NCBI GenBank assembly: GCA_018266955.1
Contig: JAFDZI010000039.1
Coordinates: 48,000-111,999, forward strand
Direction: 5' to 3'
DNA from: Bacteroidota bacterium
GTDB taxonomy: Bacteria > Bacteroidota > Bacteroidia > Flavobacteriales > Weeksellaceae
DNA length: 64,000 nucleotides
Each line of letters starts with the position of its first letter. The first letter of the stretch is position 1. Below are positions 34,560-43,292 of the stretch, piece by piece. A program made the translations under genes and the position numbers. Below the pieces are notes generated by a model. It ran no database searches, was not told the DNA's origin, and saw only the letters and a program-made list of their open reading frames with translations.

Positions 34560-34643
34560 TCAGGTTATATGCATTAAGCCAATATTTAGGATTTTAGCAA
34601 GGTAATCTAGATTATTTTCGGTTATTTATGGGTATATAAGAAT

Positions 34644-35684
34644 TTAACCTCTTGGTCTTTTGTGTTGAAGGTAAATTGTTTCTCCAGTTTTAGGTTCATC
34701 GCCATAGTTCATTCTGTTTTTGGCATACAATTTATCCAAGCGAATAGCAAATTTTTGGGAAATCGTGTACATGTCTTCTCCCGCTTCCGCAGTATAAGTT
34801 TCTACTATGCCTTCGGTGTTTTTAGGTTCTAAAAATATGATGCTGTTTTTCTTCACCTCTTGGTTGGAGGTTTCATTCCACTTCATTATTTTACCTTCTG
34901 GGATACCAAATTTATTCGCAATAAAACGAATGGTGGTGTTTTCCGGAACAATAACGAATTTTAAACCGCCATTAGGGTGATTTTTAATCAACATATCGTT
35001 CAGTGCATCTATTTTGGATTGGAATTTCTCTACAAACTGAGGTTTTTCCGTAGTAGATGCCATAGAACTCGGTAAATTTCTGCTTATTTTTTCTTTGTTT
35101 TTATCCAATTTAGCCATGAAAGAGCTGTCTCCATTCAATCCTGGATATAGTTTTAGTACGGTGTACAAAACATCTTTGGTGTTGGAATTGTCAAATTCGT
35201 AGAGTTTGTATTTTTCAATCTTGCTCAGGAGGATATAGGCATATCTCGGATTGGTGGCATAGCCGGCTTTTTTTAATCCATGCGCCCAGGCTCTATAATC
35301 TTTAGGATCCAATTCAAATAATTTAGCATAGTGCTTTCTTTCAACCAAAAATTTGGAGTGGTCTTCATAAGATTCTCTGGGACTATCATATACACGGAAG
35401 CATTCATTGGGTGCATCATCGGTGTGTTTCATGCTTTTGCCAGTCCAAGTTTCTTTACATTTTATCCCAAAATGGTTGTTTCCTTCTTGTGCCAAACGAC
35501 TTTGTCCGCCACCTGTTTCCAAAAGTCCTTGTGCAAGAGTAATGGATGCAGGAATGTGGTATTTTTCCATTTCTTCAACTGCAAATTGAGCGAAGTTTTG
35601 TATGTATTGATCTTCTGTTTTCCAAGTTTGTGCTTGGTGTTTAGATAGTATAAAAAAGCTTGTTATTGCTAAAAGTTTTTTCAT
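34644..35684 (-). CDS. Exported glucosaminidase with C-terminal LysM repeats
   Basis: The 346-residue protein has a signal peptide (MKKLLAITSFFILSKHQAQ) and a GH73-type glucosaminidase domain (about 25-160) with ITLAQGLLETGGGQSRLA and HFGIKCK. Two LysM-like modules follow: TIRFIANKFGIPEGKIMKWN and MYTISQKFAIRLDKLYAKN. It should cleave the glycan strands of peptidoglycan in the periplasm, for cell separation or remodelling. It is convergent with dnaK once the mobile element is ignored, and both probably shared the terminator that became the insertion site. Confidence 0.9.
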   Translation of the reverse strand: MKKLLAITSFFILSKHQAQTWKTEDQYIQNFAQFAVEEMEKYHIPASITLAQGLLETGGGQSRLAQEGNNHFGIKCKETWTGKSMKHTDDAPNECFRVYDSPRESYEDHSKFLVERKHYAKLFELDPKDYRAWAHGLKKAGYATNPRYAYILLSKIEKYKLYEFDNSNTKDVLYTVLKLYPGLNGDSSFMAKLDKNKEKISRNLPSSMASTTEKPQFVEKFQSKIDALNDMLIKNHPNGGLKFVIVPENTTIRFIANKFGIPEGKIMKWNETSNQEVKKNSIIFLEPKNTEGIVETYTAEAGEDMYTISQKFAIRLDKLYAKNRMNYGDEPKTGETIYLQHKRPRG

Positions 35685-35845
35685 GTGTAACTATTTATTA
35701 TTTATAAGTGCTTATATGTAATCCCCTCACTTTTTGATTTGGGAATTTATCGTTTGTAATTTGTTTTGTCTTTATCGTTTCTTAAGCGTCGATTTATTAC
35801 TTTTGAAGGTTTGTTGAAAACCAATATTTCTGTATATCGACTGCG

Positions 35846-36757
35846 TTATTGGTCTTCTAGGATTGGTTTATTTTTCTTTTTTAACATAGTGTTTGCTCCT
35901 TCAATTCCTTGGAGTCCACCTGTGTGAAATGCCAATATTTTGGAACCCTCAGGGAAATAATCTTCATCTATGAGTTCGAAGAGCTTTTTCATCATTTTGC
36001 CTGTATAAACTGGATCTAATGGAATGTGGTATTGCTCGTAAAACTCATTTATAAAACGAATGAGTTCTTCGTTTATTATACCATATCTTCCGTTATGTGC
36101 ATCCCAAAGTGAAAAATTATTTCTCCCGGAAAGCAGTCTTATTCGTTCTTGTAATGATGGGTCGTCCACCGCTTTGAAGCCGAGGACTTCTTGGTGTTCT
36201 TCACAATATTTTACCAATCCAGCGAGGGTACCTCCTGTGCCAACAGCGCTGCAAAGATAATTAAATTTTTTGGTATCGGAGTTTAGCATGTGTTGTACTC
36301 CTCTAACTGCCAGTGGGTTGGTACCGCCTTCTGGGATTACTAATGCATTTGGAAATTCTGTTTGCAACCATTGGGTAAGCTTTTCTTTTTCCCGATATTG
36401 CTGTCGGGTTACAAATCGGAAATTCATCCCTTTTTTATGGGCCAGTTGCAGGGTAGGGTTGTGTTGCCATTTATCGATGATTTCCTCTCCACGAATAATA
36501 CCTAAAGAGGGAATTTTTAATTCGTTGGCTAAAGCTGCTGTGGCCGCAATGTGGTTGGAAAATGCGCCACCAAAGGTGATGAGTAATGGATTGGATGGGT
36601 TTGCTTCCCAATACGAATTGATGTTGTAAAAGAGTTTCCAGAATTTATTCCCAGAAATTTCGGTGTGTATAAGGTCTTCTCTTTTGATAAAGAGACTTAT
36701 ATTTTTGCGCTTCACAGGAATTTCTGTGATGGGTATTTTGACCTTAGGAATTTCCAT
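35846..36757 (-). CDS. ACC deaminase / D-cysteine desulfhydrase family PLP enzyme
   Basis: The 303-residue protein belongs to the fold-type II PLP enzymes. The cofactor lysine lies in EISGNKFWKLFYN (about 34-46; compare GGNKxRKLE in ACC deaminase). A phosphate-binding glycine-rich loop is seen in SAVGTGGTLAGLVKY (about 169-183), and the C-terminus reads FHTGGLQG. Flavobacterial members are annotated as ACC deaminase or D-cysteine desulfhydrase; the sequence alone does not decide, and D-cysteine or another small amino acid is the more likely substrate. It is cytoplasmic and a single-gene unit. Confidence 0.8.
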   Translation of the reverse strand: MEIPKVKIPITEIPVKRKNISLFIKREDLIHTEISGNKFWKLFYNINSYWEANPSNPLLITFGGAFSNHIAATAALANELKIPSLGIIRGEEIIDKWQHNPTLQLAHKKGMNFRFVTRQQYREKEKLTQWLQTEFPNALVIPEGGTNPLAVRGVQHMLNSDTKKFNYLCSAVGTGGTLAGLVKYCEEHQEVLGFKAVDDPSLQERIRLLSGRNNFSLWDAHNGRYGIINEELIRFINEFYEQYHIPLDPVYTGKMMKKLFELIDEDYFPEGSKILAFHTGGLQGIEGANTMLKKKNKPILEDQ

Positions 36758-37116
36758 ACAAACAAAGTTAGTTTATTTTATTGAATCTGCCAATTCCTTG
36801 AAGATGAATAATAAAGCATGGTAATTTTTTCCTAAAAGTAAAGATGAGAATTGTTTTTATACCAATTACATGATGCAGTCGTGTGGCCGCGGTGGAAGAG
36901 CATCTAGCTTATGTCCTTTTAATTTTTAGCACAAGTGTGACGCTTGCGCCAATGATGAAGTATTGAAGATGAATAGGTTATCTATTTTCTCTGTTTTTGC
37001 GTGAGGGCGAAGGTGAATATCCCGCAGCGAACCATGGGATAAGCATTGGCGCGAGGAATAGAAACCGAAGACCGACCCTAGCGTTGGAAAAAGGAGGGGG
37101 TAGGGACACGCCCAAA
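36758..37116. other. Gene-free interval with a GC-rich patch
   Basis: There is no convincing gene. The part from about 37005 to 37112 is clearly richer in G and C than its surroundings, with GGGCGAAGG, CCGAAGACCGACCC and AGGGACACGCCC blocks. It resembles the dispersed intergenic repeats of Bacteroidota genomes rather than coding DNA. A 64-codon reverse frame across it has no protein-like character. Confidence 0.4.
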
Positions 37117-37449
37117 TCAAAATGCATTATATTTCCAGAATTCGAATAATTTTCTGTGTTGTAAATAGTCTAGGTCTTGTTCTTTAGCGAAGGCTTCGCG
37201 TTCGAAACTGATGTGTTTATAGGCAAGGAAAGAGTCGTTGAGTCGTAAGTACCAATAAAGGTATTCTGCCAAATACCACAGGTAAAAGAAGATAATCAAA
37301 AGTTCTATTTGTTGGCGAAGGTGTATTTTTTCATGATGAATCAGTACTTCGTCTTTTAGAAAATCTTTTTTTTTCAAAAAAATGAAGGGGAAAAGGGTAA
37401 TGCCGTTAATTTTTGTATTTTTGAGTAGTCTTTGGCACACAATTATCAT
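37117..37449 (-). CDS. Small membrane protein with HExxH metallopeptidase-like motif
   Basis: The 110-residue protein carries HHEKIHLRQQIELL (about 38-51), an HExxH zinc motif. A hydrophobic helix (about 50-68) and FEREAFAKEQD, which could supply a third ligand, follow. The arrangement resembles a minimal M56/M48-like membrane metallopeptidase. It may be complete, because similar short proteins are common in flavobacteria, or a shortened relative of M56. It is divergent from the DUF5522 gene downstream. Activity is inference. Confidence 0.6.
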   Translation of the reverse strand: MIIVCQRLLKNTKINGITLFPFIFLKKKDFLKDEVLIHHEKIHLRQQIELLIIFFYLWYLAEYLYWYLRLNDSFLAYKHISFEREAFAKEQDLDYLQHRKLFEFWKYNAF

Positions 37450-37487
37450 AAGACAAAGGTAGAAATAATTTGGATAGAATTTAACTC

Positions 37488-37667
37488 ATGGCAAAAAATG
37501 ACATCATAGAAGGAGAAGATTTTTATTACAACGAACAAGGATATAAGGTATTTACAGAAAAATTCCACTTGAAAAGAGGATATTGTTGCAAAAGTGGCTG
37601 TAAGCATTGTCCTTATGGGTATGATAAAAAAACCGATTCTTTTAAAAAAGAACTGAAGAAAAATTAA
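37488..37667 (+). CDS. DUF5522-like small Cys-rich protein
   Basis: The frame encodes 59 residues: MAKNDIIEGEDFYYNEQGY at the start, then GYCCKSGCKHCPYGYDKK. The CC..GC.HCPYG signature and length fit the DUF5522 family, tiny proteins probably binding metal through the four cysteines. It is divergent from the HExxH protein gene, with 38 bp between the two starts. Its function is unknown. Confidence 0.75.
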   Translation: MAKNDIIEGEDFYYNEQGYKVFTEKFHLKRGYCCKSGCKHCPYGYDKKTDSFKKELKKN

Positions 37668-37773
37668 ATAAACGAAAATTTTGTAATCGATAGGTTAAAT
37701 TATTGTATTGAATACCAAATAATTGAATATGTACGATTGCAATTGACGATTACCAAAAACCATTTAGATATGA

Positions 37774-37891
37774 AATTACCATTAACAAATCTTTTTGCAA
37801 ATAAACTCTGATGAAGATTGCCGATTGACTTCGTGGAACTACTTCGTTAAATTTACTTATGACCAATAAAAAACAATAAAATCTACATTAT
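37774..37891 (+). repeat. Leader repeat, copy A (matches 61635-61797)
   Basis: The block reading TTACCATTAACAAATC..., then CGATTGACTTCGT, ACTTCGTTA and finally AACAATAAAATCTAC-nn-ATG recurs with gaps before the NIF3-like gene. Its last 22 bp also recur before miaA. It forms the 5' leader of the DUF4136 lipoprotein gene. Confidence 0.6.
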
Positions 37892-38420
37892 GAAAAAATA
37901 TTTAATCGCCCTTGTGGCAATGGTAAGTTTGGGACTAACCTCGTGTACGCCGTTTAATGTAAAAACGGATTATGCAAGTACCGCCAATTTTTCACAATAC
38001 AAATCGTATAAATTAAGAATTAACGATTTGCAATTGAATGATATTGATAAAGACAGAGTACTGAATGAATTGTCCAAGCAATTACAATCCAAAGGATTGG
38101 TGGTCGCAGATCATCCAGATTTGATTGTGAATGTAAAGGCCAATCATAAAAAAGTAAAAGATATTAATGTGGACAGACCTTATGGTATGTATGGTTGGGG
38201 TGGTCCTTTCGGTTGGGGAGTTGGCATGAGCCGTACCTGGACAAGCAACTATAATGAAGGCGCATTAATTATCGATTTGATTGATGCACAATCGCAAAAG
38301 TTGGTTTGGCAAGGTGTGGGAAGCGGGATTTCTGTAGATTCGCCAAAGTCTAAGCAGAAACAAATTCCTGAAATTATTAGCGAGATAATGAAAAATTATC
38401 CACCACAAAGAGAGAAATAA
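37890..38420 (+). CDS. DUF4136 family lipoprotein
   Basis: The 176-residue protein has a lipoprotein signal peptide, with lipobox LTSC and Cys19 as the acylated residue. A DUF4136 domain covers the rest: DYASTANFSQYKSYKL near the start, DLIVNVKANHKK in the middle, and EGALIIDLIDAQSQKLVWQG then a C-terminal NYPP motif. A Gly/Trp-rich patch (YGMYGWGGPFGWG) sits at about 103-115. It is anchored in the inner or outer membrane facing the periplasm; its function is unknown. A strong terminator follows. Confidence 0.88.
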   Translation: MKKYLIALVAMVSLGLTSCTPFNVKTDYASTANFSQYKSYKLRINDLQLNDIDKDRVLNELSKQLQSKGLVVADHPDLIVNVKANHKKVKDINVDRPYGMYGWGGPFGWGVGMSRTWTSNYNEGALIIDLIDAQSQKLVWQGVGSGISVDSPKSKQKQIPEIISEIMKNYPPQREK

Positions 38421-38447
38421 GTTAGAAGTTTAATAAATCATCAATGG

Positions 38448-38480
38448 CCACAGTTGTGTAATGCAATTGTGGTTTTTTTT
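38448..38480 (+). terminator. Terminator after the DUF4136 gene
   Basis: CCACAGTTG (38448-38456) pairs with CAATTGTGG (38464-38472) with one mismatch and is followed by T8, 27 bp after the stop. Confidence 0.8.
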
Positions 38481-38504
38481 GGAATGAATTCTAAATATTT
38501 TGAA

Positions 38505-38669
38505 TTACTTGATAAGAAAGTAATAAATAAAAGACCATAAAATGATAAAAAATACTCCTGGAAGAATGAAACTTTTTGCTTTGGCAAAGTCTTTTTTTAC
38601 AAAAACGAGATATAGTTCATACAAAATCAACGAAAGAATGACTAGGAAAGGGGTGAGCAAATATGCCAT
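38505..38669 (-). CDS. Small hydrophobic protein, 54 residues
   Basis: A reverse-strand frame starts MAYLLTPFLVILSLILYELY, continues with a basic hinge (VKKDFAKAK) and a second helix, and ends FIYYFLIK. It looks like a two-helix membrane miniprotein. It follows a second small membrane-protein gene by about 40 bp in the same direction, so the two may be co-transcribed. I recognise no family. Confidence 0.5.
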   Translation of the reverse strand: MAYLLTPFLVILSLILYELYLVFVKKDFAKAKSFILPGVFFIILWSFIYYFLIK

Positions 38670-38710
38670 AGCGTTTATGTTTAGGATGAATTGTTGACGC
38701 CAATAAAATT

Positions 38711-38872
38711 CTACGCATCATAACAACCTTTAATACTTTCGGCACCAAAGTAGAAAATAACCAGCCAAATGAGTCCTTTAATGGTGAAGAACGCCAGTCC
38801 CGCCCAACCTACACGCTTAAACCATTTTTTGAATTTTGAATTTTGATCGAGGTTATTGTCCCTATTGTTCAT
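38711..38872 (-). CDS. Small membrane protein, 53 residues
   Basis: The frame begins MNNRDNNLDQN and continues with a basic segment (FKKWFKRVGW) and one hydrophobic helix (AGLAFFTIKGLIWLVIFYF), ending GAESIKGCYDA. The pattern KW..RVGWAGL.FF..KGL.W.. is one I associate with short conserved flavobacterial membrane proteins. It lies divergent from amaB. Its function is unknown. Confidence 0.6.
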   Translation of the reverse strand: MNNRDNNLDQNSKFKKWFKRVGWAGLAFFTIKGLIWLVIFYFGAESIKGCYDA

Positions 38873-39014
38873 GATAATTGCACGATTTATAAAATTTCAA
38901 ATTTATTAAAAATATCCCATTATTTCAATAGTTTTATGGAATTGATATGATCAAAATAATTCTATTGTTATTTCCTGAATAATACTTATCTTTATCGACT
39001 TATGAATTAAAAAT

Positions 39015-40568
39015 ATGATGACAAATACAAGACAAGATTACGGAATTGAAGATGCGTTGAAAAACTTAGGAATTTCTAAGGAAAATTTAGGTGTATCCAC
39101 AGGAGGTGCATTTTTTGCCAATGGTGATACAATAGAGTCTTTCTCCCCAACCAATGGTGAGATTATAGCTAAAATACAGTGCGGATCGGTGGAAGATTAT
39201 CGTTTGCTTATTGAAAAAGCAAAAAATGCTTTCCAAGAATTCCGACTGATGCCGGCACCCAAAAGAGGTGAGTTAGTGCGACAATTTGGACAAAAATTGA
39301 GATTATATAAAGAAGATTTGGGAAAGTTGGTTTCTTATGAAATGGGCAAATCTTTACAAGAAGGCTATGGGGAGGTGCAAGAAATGATTGATATCTGCGA
39401 TTTTGCAGTGGGACTTTCTCGTCAGCTTCACGGTTATACCATGCATTCCGAAAGACCGGGACATAGGATGTACGAGCAATACCATCCAATGGGAATTGTC
39501 GGGATTATTTCTGCCTTTAATTTTCCGGTAGCCGTTTGGTCGTGGAATACTGCTTTGGCGTGGATTTGTGGTAATGTTACCGTATGGAAACCTTCGGAAA
39601 AAGTGGGTTTGTGTGCCATTGCTTGCCAAAACATCATCAACGAGGTGCTGAAAGAAAACAATATGCCCGAAGGAATTTCATCCATGATTGTTGGTGACCA
39701 TCAGATAGGTGAAATTTTGGTAGAAGATAAAAATATTCCTTTAGTCTCCTTCACCGGATCTACTCGTGTGGGAAGGTTGGTTTCTACAAAAGTGGCAGAA
39801 CGATTTGGAAAATCTATATTGGAATTGGGGGGGAATAATGCCATCATCATTTCCCAAAATGCCGATTTGGATATGTCCATTATTGGAGCTGTATTCGGAG
39901 CCGTAGGAACTGCAGGACAAAGATGTACCACTACCAGAAGATTAATCATTCACGAGTCGGTTTATGATGAAGTGAAAAATAGATTGGTAAAAGCCTATGG
40001 ACAACTAAAAATTGGTAATCCTTTGGATCAAAATAACCATGTGGGTCCTCTTATCGATCAATTGGCGGTTAATCAATATTTGGAATCCATAGAAAAGTGT
40101 AAAGCCGAGGGAGGAAAATTTATTGTAGAAGGAGGCGTACTTTCGGGAGAAGGATATGAGTCGGGATGTTATGTTAAACCTTGTATTGCCGAAGTTGAAA
40201 ATCATTTCTCTATTGTACAACACGAAACTTTCGCACCTATATTGTATCTCATGAAGTATTCGGATTTGGAACAAGCCATTGCAATGCAAAATGATGTTCC
40301 ACAAGGGTTAAGTTCTGCAATTATGACGCAAAATCTTCGTGAAGCAGAATTGTTTCTTTCTCATGCGGGATCAGACTGTGGTATAGCCAATGTAAATATA
40401 GGAACCTCTGGAGCCGAAATTGGAGGCGCTTTCGGAGGTGAAAAAGAAACTGGAGGTGGTAGAGAATCTGGGTCAGATGTATGGAAGTACTATATGCGCC
40501 GACAAACCAATACCATTAATTACACCACAAGTTTACCTTTGGCACAAGGGATTAAATTTGATTTGTAA
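39015..40568 (+). CDS. amaB: L-piperidine-6-carboxylate (2-aminoadipate semialdehyde) dehydrogenase
   Basis: The 517-residue protein is an aldehyde dehydrogenase of the ALDH7/AmaB group. The catalytic Cys304 lies in GTAGQRCTTTR, the general-base Glu in LELGGNN at about 267-273, and the cofactor-binding stretch in FTGSTRVGRLV. It oxidises 2-aminoadipate 6-semialdehyde (in equilibrium with P6C) to 2-aminoadipate. The gene directly downstream encodes L-lysine 6-aminotransferase, which makes that substrate; this context is what decides the substrate. The two are 41 bp apart and probably form an operon. Confidence 0.9.
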   Translation: MMTNTRQDYGIEDALKNLGISKENLGVSTGGAFFANGDTIESFSPTNGEIIAKIQCGSVEDYRLLIEKAKNAFQEFRLMPAPKRGELVRQFGQKLRLYKEDLGKLVSYEMGKSLQEGYGEVQEMIDICDFAVGLSRQLHGYTMHSERPGHRMYEQYHPMGIVGIISAFNFPVAVWSWNTALAWICGNVTVWKPSEKVGLCAIACQNIINEVLKENNMPEGISSMIVGDHQIGEILVEDKNIPLVSFTGSTRVGRLVSTKVAERFGKSILELGGNNAIIISQNADLDMSIIGAVFGAVGTAGQRCTTTRRLIIHESVYDEVKNRLVKAYGQLKIGNPLDQNNHVGPLIDQLAVNQYLESIEKCKAEGGKFIVEGGVLSGEGYESGCYVKPCIAEVENHFSIVQHETFAPILYLMKYSDLEQAIAMQNDVPQGLSSAIMTQNLREAELFLSHAGSDCGIANVNIGTSGAEIGGAFGGEKETGGGRESGSDVWKYYMRRQTNTINYTTSLPLAQGIKFDL

Positions 40569-40609
40569 AATATAAATATGAACATCAATCTTAAAAAAAA
40601 ATAGATAAT

Positions 40610-41944
40610 ATGAATAACGCAATAGCTGAAAAGCCTCAAGCAACCAATCCCGTAAAACAAATTCTTTCCAGGCATATTTTAGCAGATGGTTTTGATTTTG
40701 TAATGGATTTTGAAAAATCGCACGGATCATGGATTTATGATAAAATTACCAACAAAGACTATTTGGATATGTTTTCCATGTTTGCCTCTTCCTCCATCGG
40801 GTATAACCATCCTTATTTGGTGTCCAAAACCGAATGGTTAGGTAAAATGGCGATTAATAAACCAACGCTTGCCGATGTGTATTCCGATGAATATGCCCAT
40901 TTTATGGAAGTATTCGAGAGGGTTGCCATACCAAAGGAATTGCAATATGCATTCTTTATATCTGGCGGAACTTTGGCGGTAGAAAATGCCATGAAAGCTT
41001 GTTTTGATTGGAAAACCAGAAAAAATTTCGAAAAAGGGCTAAAGCAGGAAGGAGATGTTTGTATTCACTTCAAACAAGCTTTTCATGGTAGAAGTGGTTA
41101 TACCCTGAGTTTAACCAATACTTCTGACCCAAGAAAACATCAATATTTTCCAAAATTCAATTGGCCTAGAATTCTCAATCCAAAACTTCATTTTCCTATT
41201 ACCGAAGAAAATTTGGAGGAAACCATGAAACAAGAACGATTGGCATTGTTGCATATAGAAGAAGCCATCGTAACCCATCCAGATAGAGTAGCCTGCATTA
41301 TTATAGAGCCGATACAAGCCGAAGGTGGAGACAACCATTTCCGTGATGAATTTTTTGTGGAACTAAGAAAAATTTGTGATGACAACGAGGTCTTGCTTAT
41401 TTTTGATGAAGTACAAACAGGTATTGGAATGACTGGGAAAATGTGGGGTTTCCAGCATTTTTCAGTAATTCCGGATGTTATTTCTTTTGGTAAAAAGACC
41501 CAAGTTTGTGGGATTTTGGCCAATAAAGAAAAATTTGACCAAGTGGAACATCATGTTTTCGTGGAAAGTTCCAGAATTAACTCAACCTTTGGTGGTGATT
41601 TTATCGATTTTTGTCGTTTTCAACTCATTTTGGAAGTAATAGAAAAGGAAAATCTAGTAGAAAATTCCAAAGTTTTGGGTGACTATTTATTGGAAAAATT
41701 AGAACAATTGTGTATTCAATATCCTCAAATATTATCCCAAGCCAGAGGTAGAGGCCTAATGTGTGCCGTGGATTTGCCCAATGGAGAAACAAGAGATAAA
41801 TTAAGAGATATCTTGTATAACGACGGACTTATTATCCTAAGCTGTGGCGACCAATCCATTCGATTTAGACCTCACCTAAATGTGAAAAAAGAAGAGCTGG
41901 ATTTGGCTTTAGAGAAAATAGAAAAAGCAATTCAAAACTTGTAA
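40610..41944 (+). CDS. lat: L-lysine 6-transaminase
   Basis: The 444-residue class III PLP aminotransferase matches Lat: KQILSRHILADGFDFVMD near the start, FISGGTLAVENAMK, FDEVQTGIGMTGKMW, and the PLP-lysine region ISFGKKTQVCG (K295/K296). It transfers the epsilon-amino group of lysine to 2-oxoglutarate, giving 2-aminoadipate semialdehyde and glutamate. With amaB upstream it completes the first two steps of lysine catabolism. It is cytoplasmic. A strong terminator follows. Confidence 0.93.
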   Translation: MNNAIAEKPQATNPVKQILSRHILADGFDFVMDFEKSHGSWIYDKITNKDYLDMFSMFASSSIGYNHPYLVSKTEWLGKMAINKPTLADVYSDEYAHFMEVFERVAIPKELQYAFFISGGTLAVENAMKACFDWKTRKNFEKGLKQEGDVCIHFKQAFHGRSGYTLSLTNTSDPRKHQYFPKFNWPRILNPKLHFPITEENLEETMKQERLALLHIEEAIVTHPDRVACIIIEPIQAEGGDNHFRDEFFVELRKICDDNEVLLIFDEVQTGIGMTGKMWGFQHFSVIPDVISFGKKTQVCGILANKEKFDQVEHHVFVESSRINSTFGGDFIDFCRFQLILEVIEKENLVENSKVLGDYLLEKLEQLCIQYPQILSQARGRGLMCAVDLPNGETRDKLRDILYNDGLIILSCGDQSIRFRPHLNVKKEELDLALEKIEKAIQNL

Positions 41945-41961
41945 TCAAGTTCAATTCCTTT

Positions 41962-42002
41962 ACAACTCTGCATAGAATTTTTCTGGCAGAGTTGTTTTTT
42001 TT
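41962..42002 (+). terminator. Terminator after lat
   Basis: ACAACTCTGC (41962-41971) pairs exactly with GCAGAGTTGT (41986-41995), followed by an unbroken T-run to 42002, 18 bp after the stop. Confidence 0.9.
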
Positions 42003-42128
42003 ATCGTCTAAATCCAAATAAAAGTACCATAAAACGATCGTCTGTACACATAATGAATAATCATTAATTCCATTTAAAAAAGGGGATAAACATCAATAGA
42101 ACCATTCAATAAAAATATAAATCAACAA

Positions 42129-42422
42129 ATGAAAAATGAAAAAGAAATGACTAATAGGGTGTTGAAATTCAATGATTTGCTCACAGATATAAATCAGGAA
42201 ATGCAAGTTTTGGCTCAATATCAATCATTGCTCATAAAAACACAAAAGAAAGTGAAAGAACTTTCCAATTATTACTATAGCACAGATTGGATGTCGGATT
42301 TCCAAGAATTTGAATCGATAGAAAGTTGTGCTGTATTAGGCGAAGATAATGCCTACAACACATTAACCGAGTTTCGAGCTTTAGAAATAAAATTATTGAA
42401 AACTTTAGCGAAAAATTTATAA
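42129..42422 (+). CDS. DUF4298-like protein
   Basis: The 97-residue soluble protein has an N-terminal helical half (NDLLTDINQEMQVLAQYQSL). It is followed by LSNYYYSTDWMSDFQEFE and the pattern VLGEDNAYNTLTEF, matching DUF4298. It has no signal peptide or Cys pair. It is convergent with the K+ channel gene (stop-to-stop distance 6 bp). Its function is unknown. Confidence 0.7.
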   Translation: MKNEKEMTNRVLKFNDLLTDINQEMQVLAQYQSLLIKTQKKVKELSNYYYSTDWMSDFQEFESIESCAVLGEDNAYNTLTEFRALEIKLLKTLAKNL

Positions 42423-42428
42423 ATTCAA

Positions 42429-43250
42429 TTAGATTTTATTGCCACATTTTTTACAGAAAAGAGCATCGGAGTCATTTTCTTCTTGACAAGAATTACATGT
42501 TTTTTTGTTCATACTGTTTCTGAATTCCGAAGTCATAATCCCTGTAGGAACAGCAATGATGCTGTAACCTGCCAGCATGATGATGATGGAAAGGAATTTG
42601 CCTAATGGGGTAGATGGAGAAACATCGCCATAGCCAACTGTGGTAATGGTTACGGTAGCCCAATAGATGCTTTGTGGGATGCTTTCGAAGCCATTTTTAC
42701 CTCCTTCTACAATATACATAATGGAACCCATAATGATGATGAATATTACCATAAATAGGATGAATATATATATTTTCCTAGACGAATTTTTAAGAGCGGT
42801 TACAATAAACTTTCCATCGTCCATATAATCGGCGAGGTTGAAAATCCTGAAAATCCTGAGCAGTCTAAGCATTCTAATGATGACAAAGAAATGCATGAAT
42901 GGGAAAAATAAACTTAAATAAAAGGGGATAATCGCCAAAAAGTCAATAATACCAAAGGGTGAAAGTATATACTCCTCTTTGTCTTTGATGGTGAAAATTC
43001 TTAAGAAATATTCAATCGTAAAAAGTATGGTGATGATAAATTCAACAACATAAAACCACCAATGATACTTGATGTCTAATGCAGGTACCGTTTCCAACAT
43101 GACCAAGGCAGAACTAATGATGATGAGTGCCAAAAGACAAATGTCAAAAATCCTTCCTGCTTTGGTATTGGCAAAGTATATGGTACGGTAAATTTTTTTT
43201 AATGTTGGGTTTTTTACCGGTCTTAAATCATATTCAGGTTTAATGTGCAT
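42429..43250 (-). CDS. Voltage-gated-type potassium channel with C-terminal zinc ribbon
   Basis: The 273-residue protein has six membrane segments. S4 carries regularly spaced arginines (IRMLRLLRIFRIF at about 124-136). A pore loop follows with the selectivity filter TITTVGYGD (about 199-207), then S6. After S6 a CxxC ... CKKCG zinc-ribbon tail (about 250-271) extends into the cytoplasm. It belongs to the Kv-like ion transport family and should conduct K+ across the inner membrane. The zinc ribbon is a less usual addition, possibly for assembly or regulation. Confidence 0.9.
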   Translation of the reverse strand: MHIKPEYDLRPVKNPTLKKIYRTIYFANTKAGRIFDICLLALIIISSALVMLETVPALDIKYHWWFYVVEFIITILFTIEYFLRIFTIKDKEEYILSPFGIIDFLAIIPFYLSLFFPFMHFFVIIRMLRLLRIFRIFNLADYMDDGKFIVTALKNSSRKIYIFILFMVIFIIIMGSIMYIVEGGKNGFESIPQSIYWATVTITTVGYGDVSPSTPLGKFLSIIIMLAGYSIIAVPTGIMTSEFRNSMNKKTCNSCQEENDSDALFCKKCGNKI

Positions 43251-43292
43251 AGTACAACGATTAATTTGCTAAAATACTGAATATTATTGGTA

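Noticed and set aside
36926..37120. 64-codon reverse-strand frame
   Set aside because: It covers the GC-rich intergenic patch and has no protein-like pattern or conserved start context.
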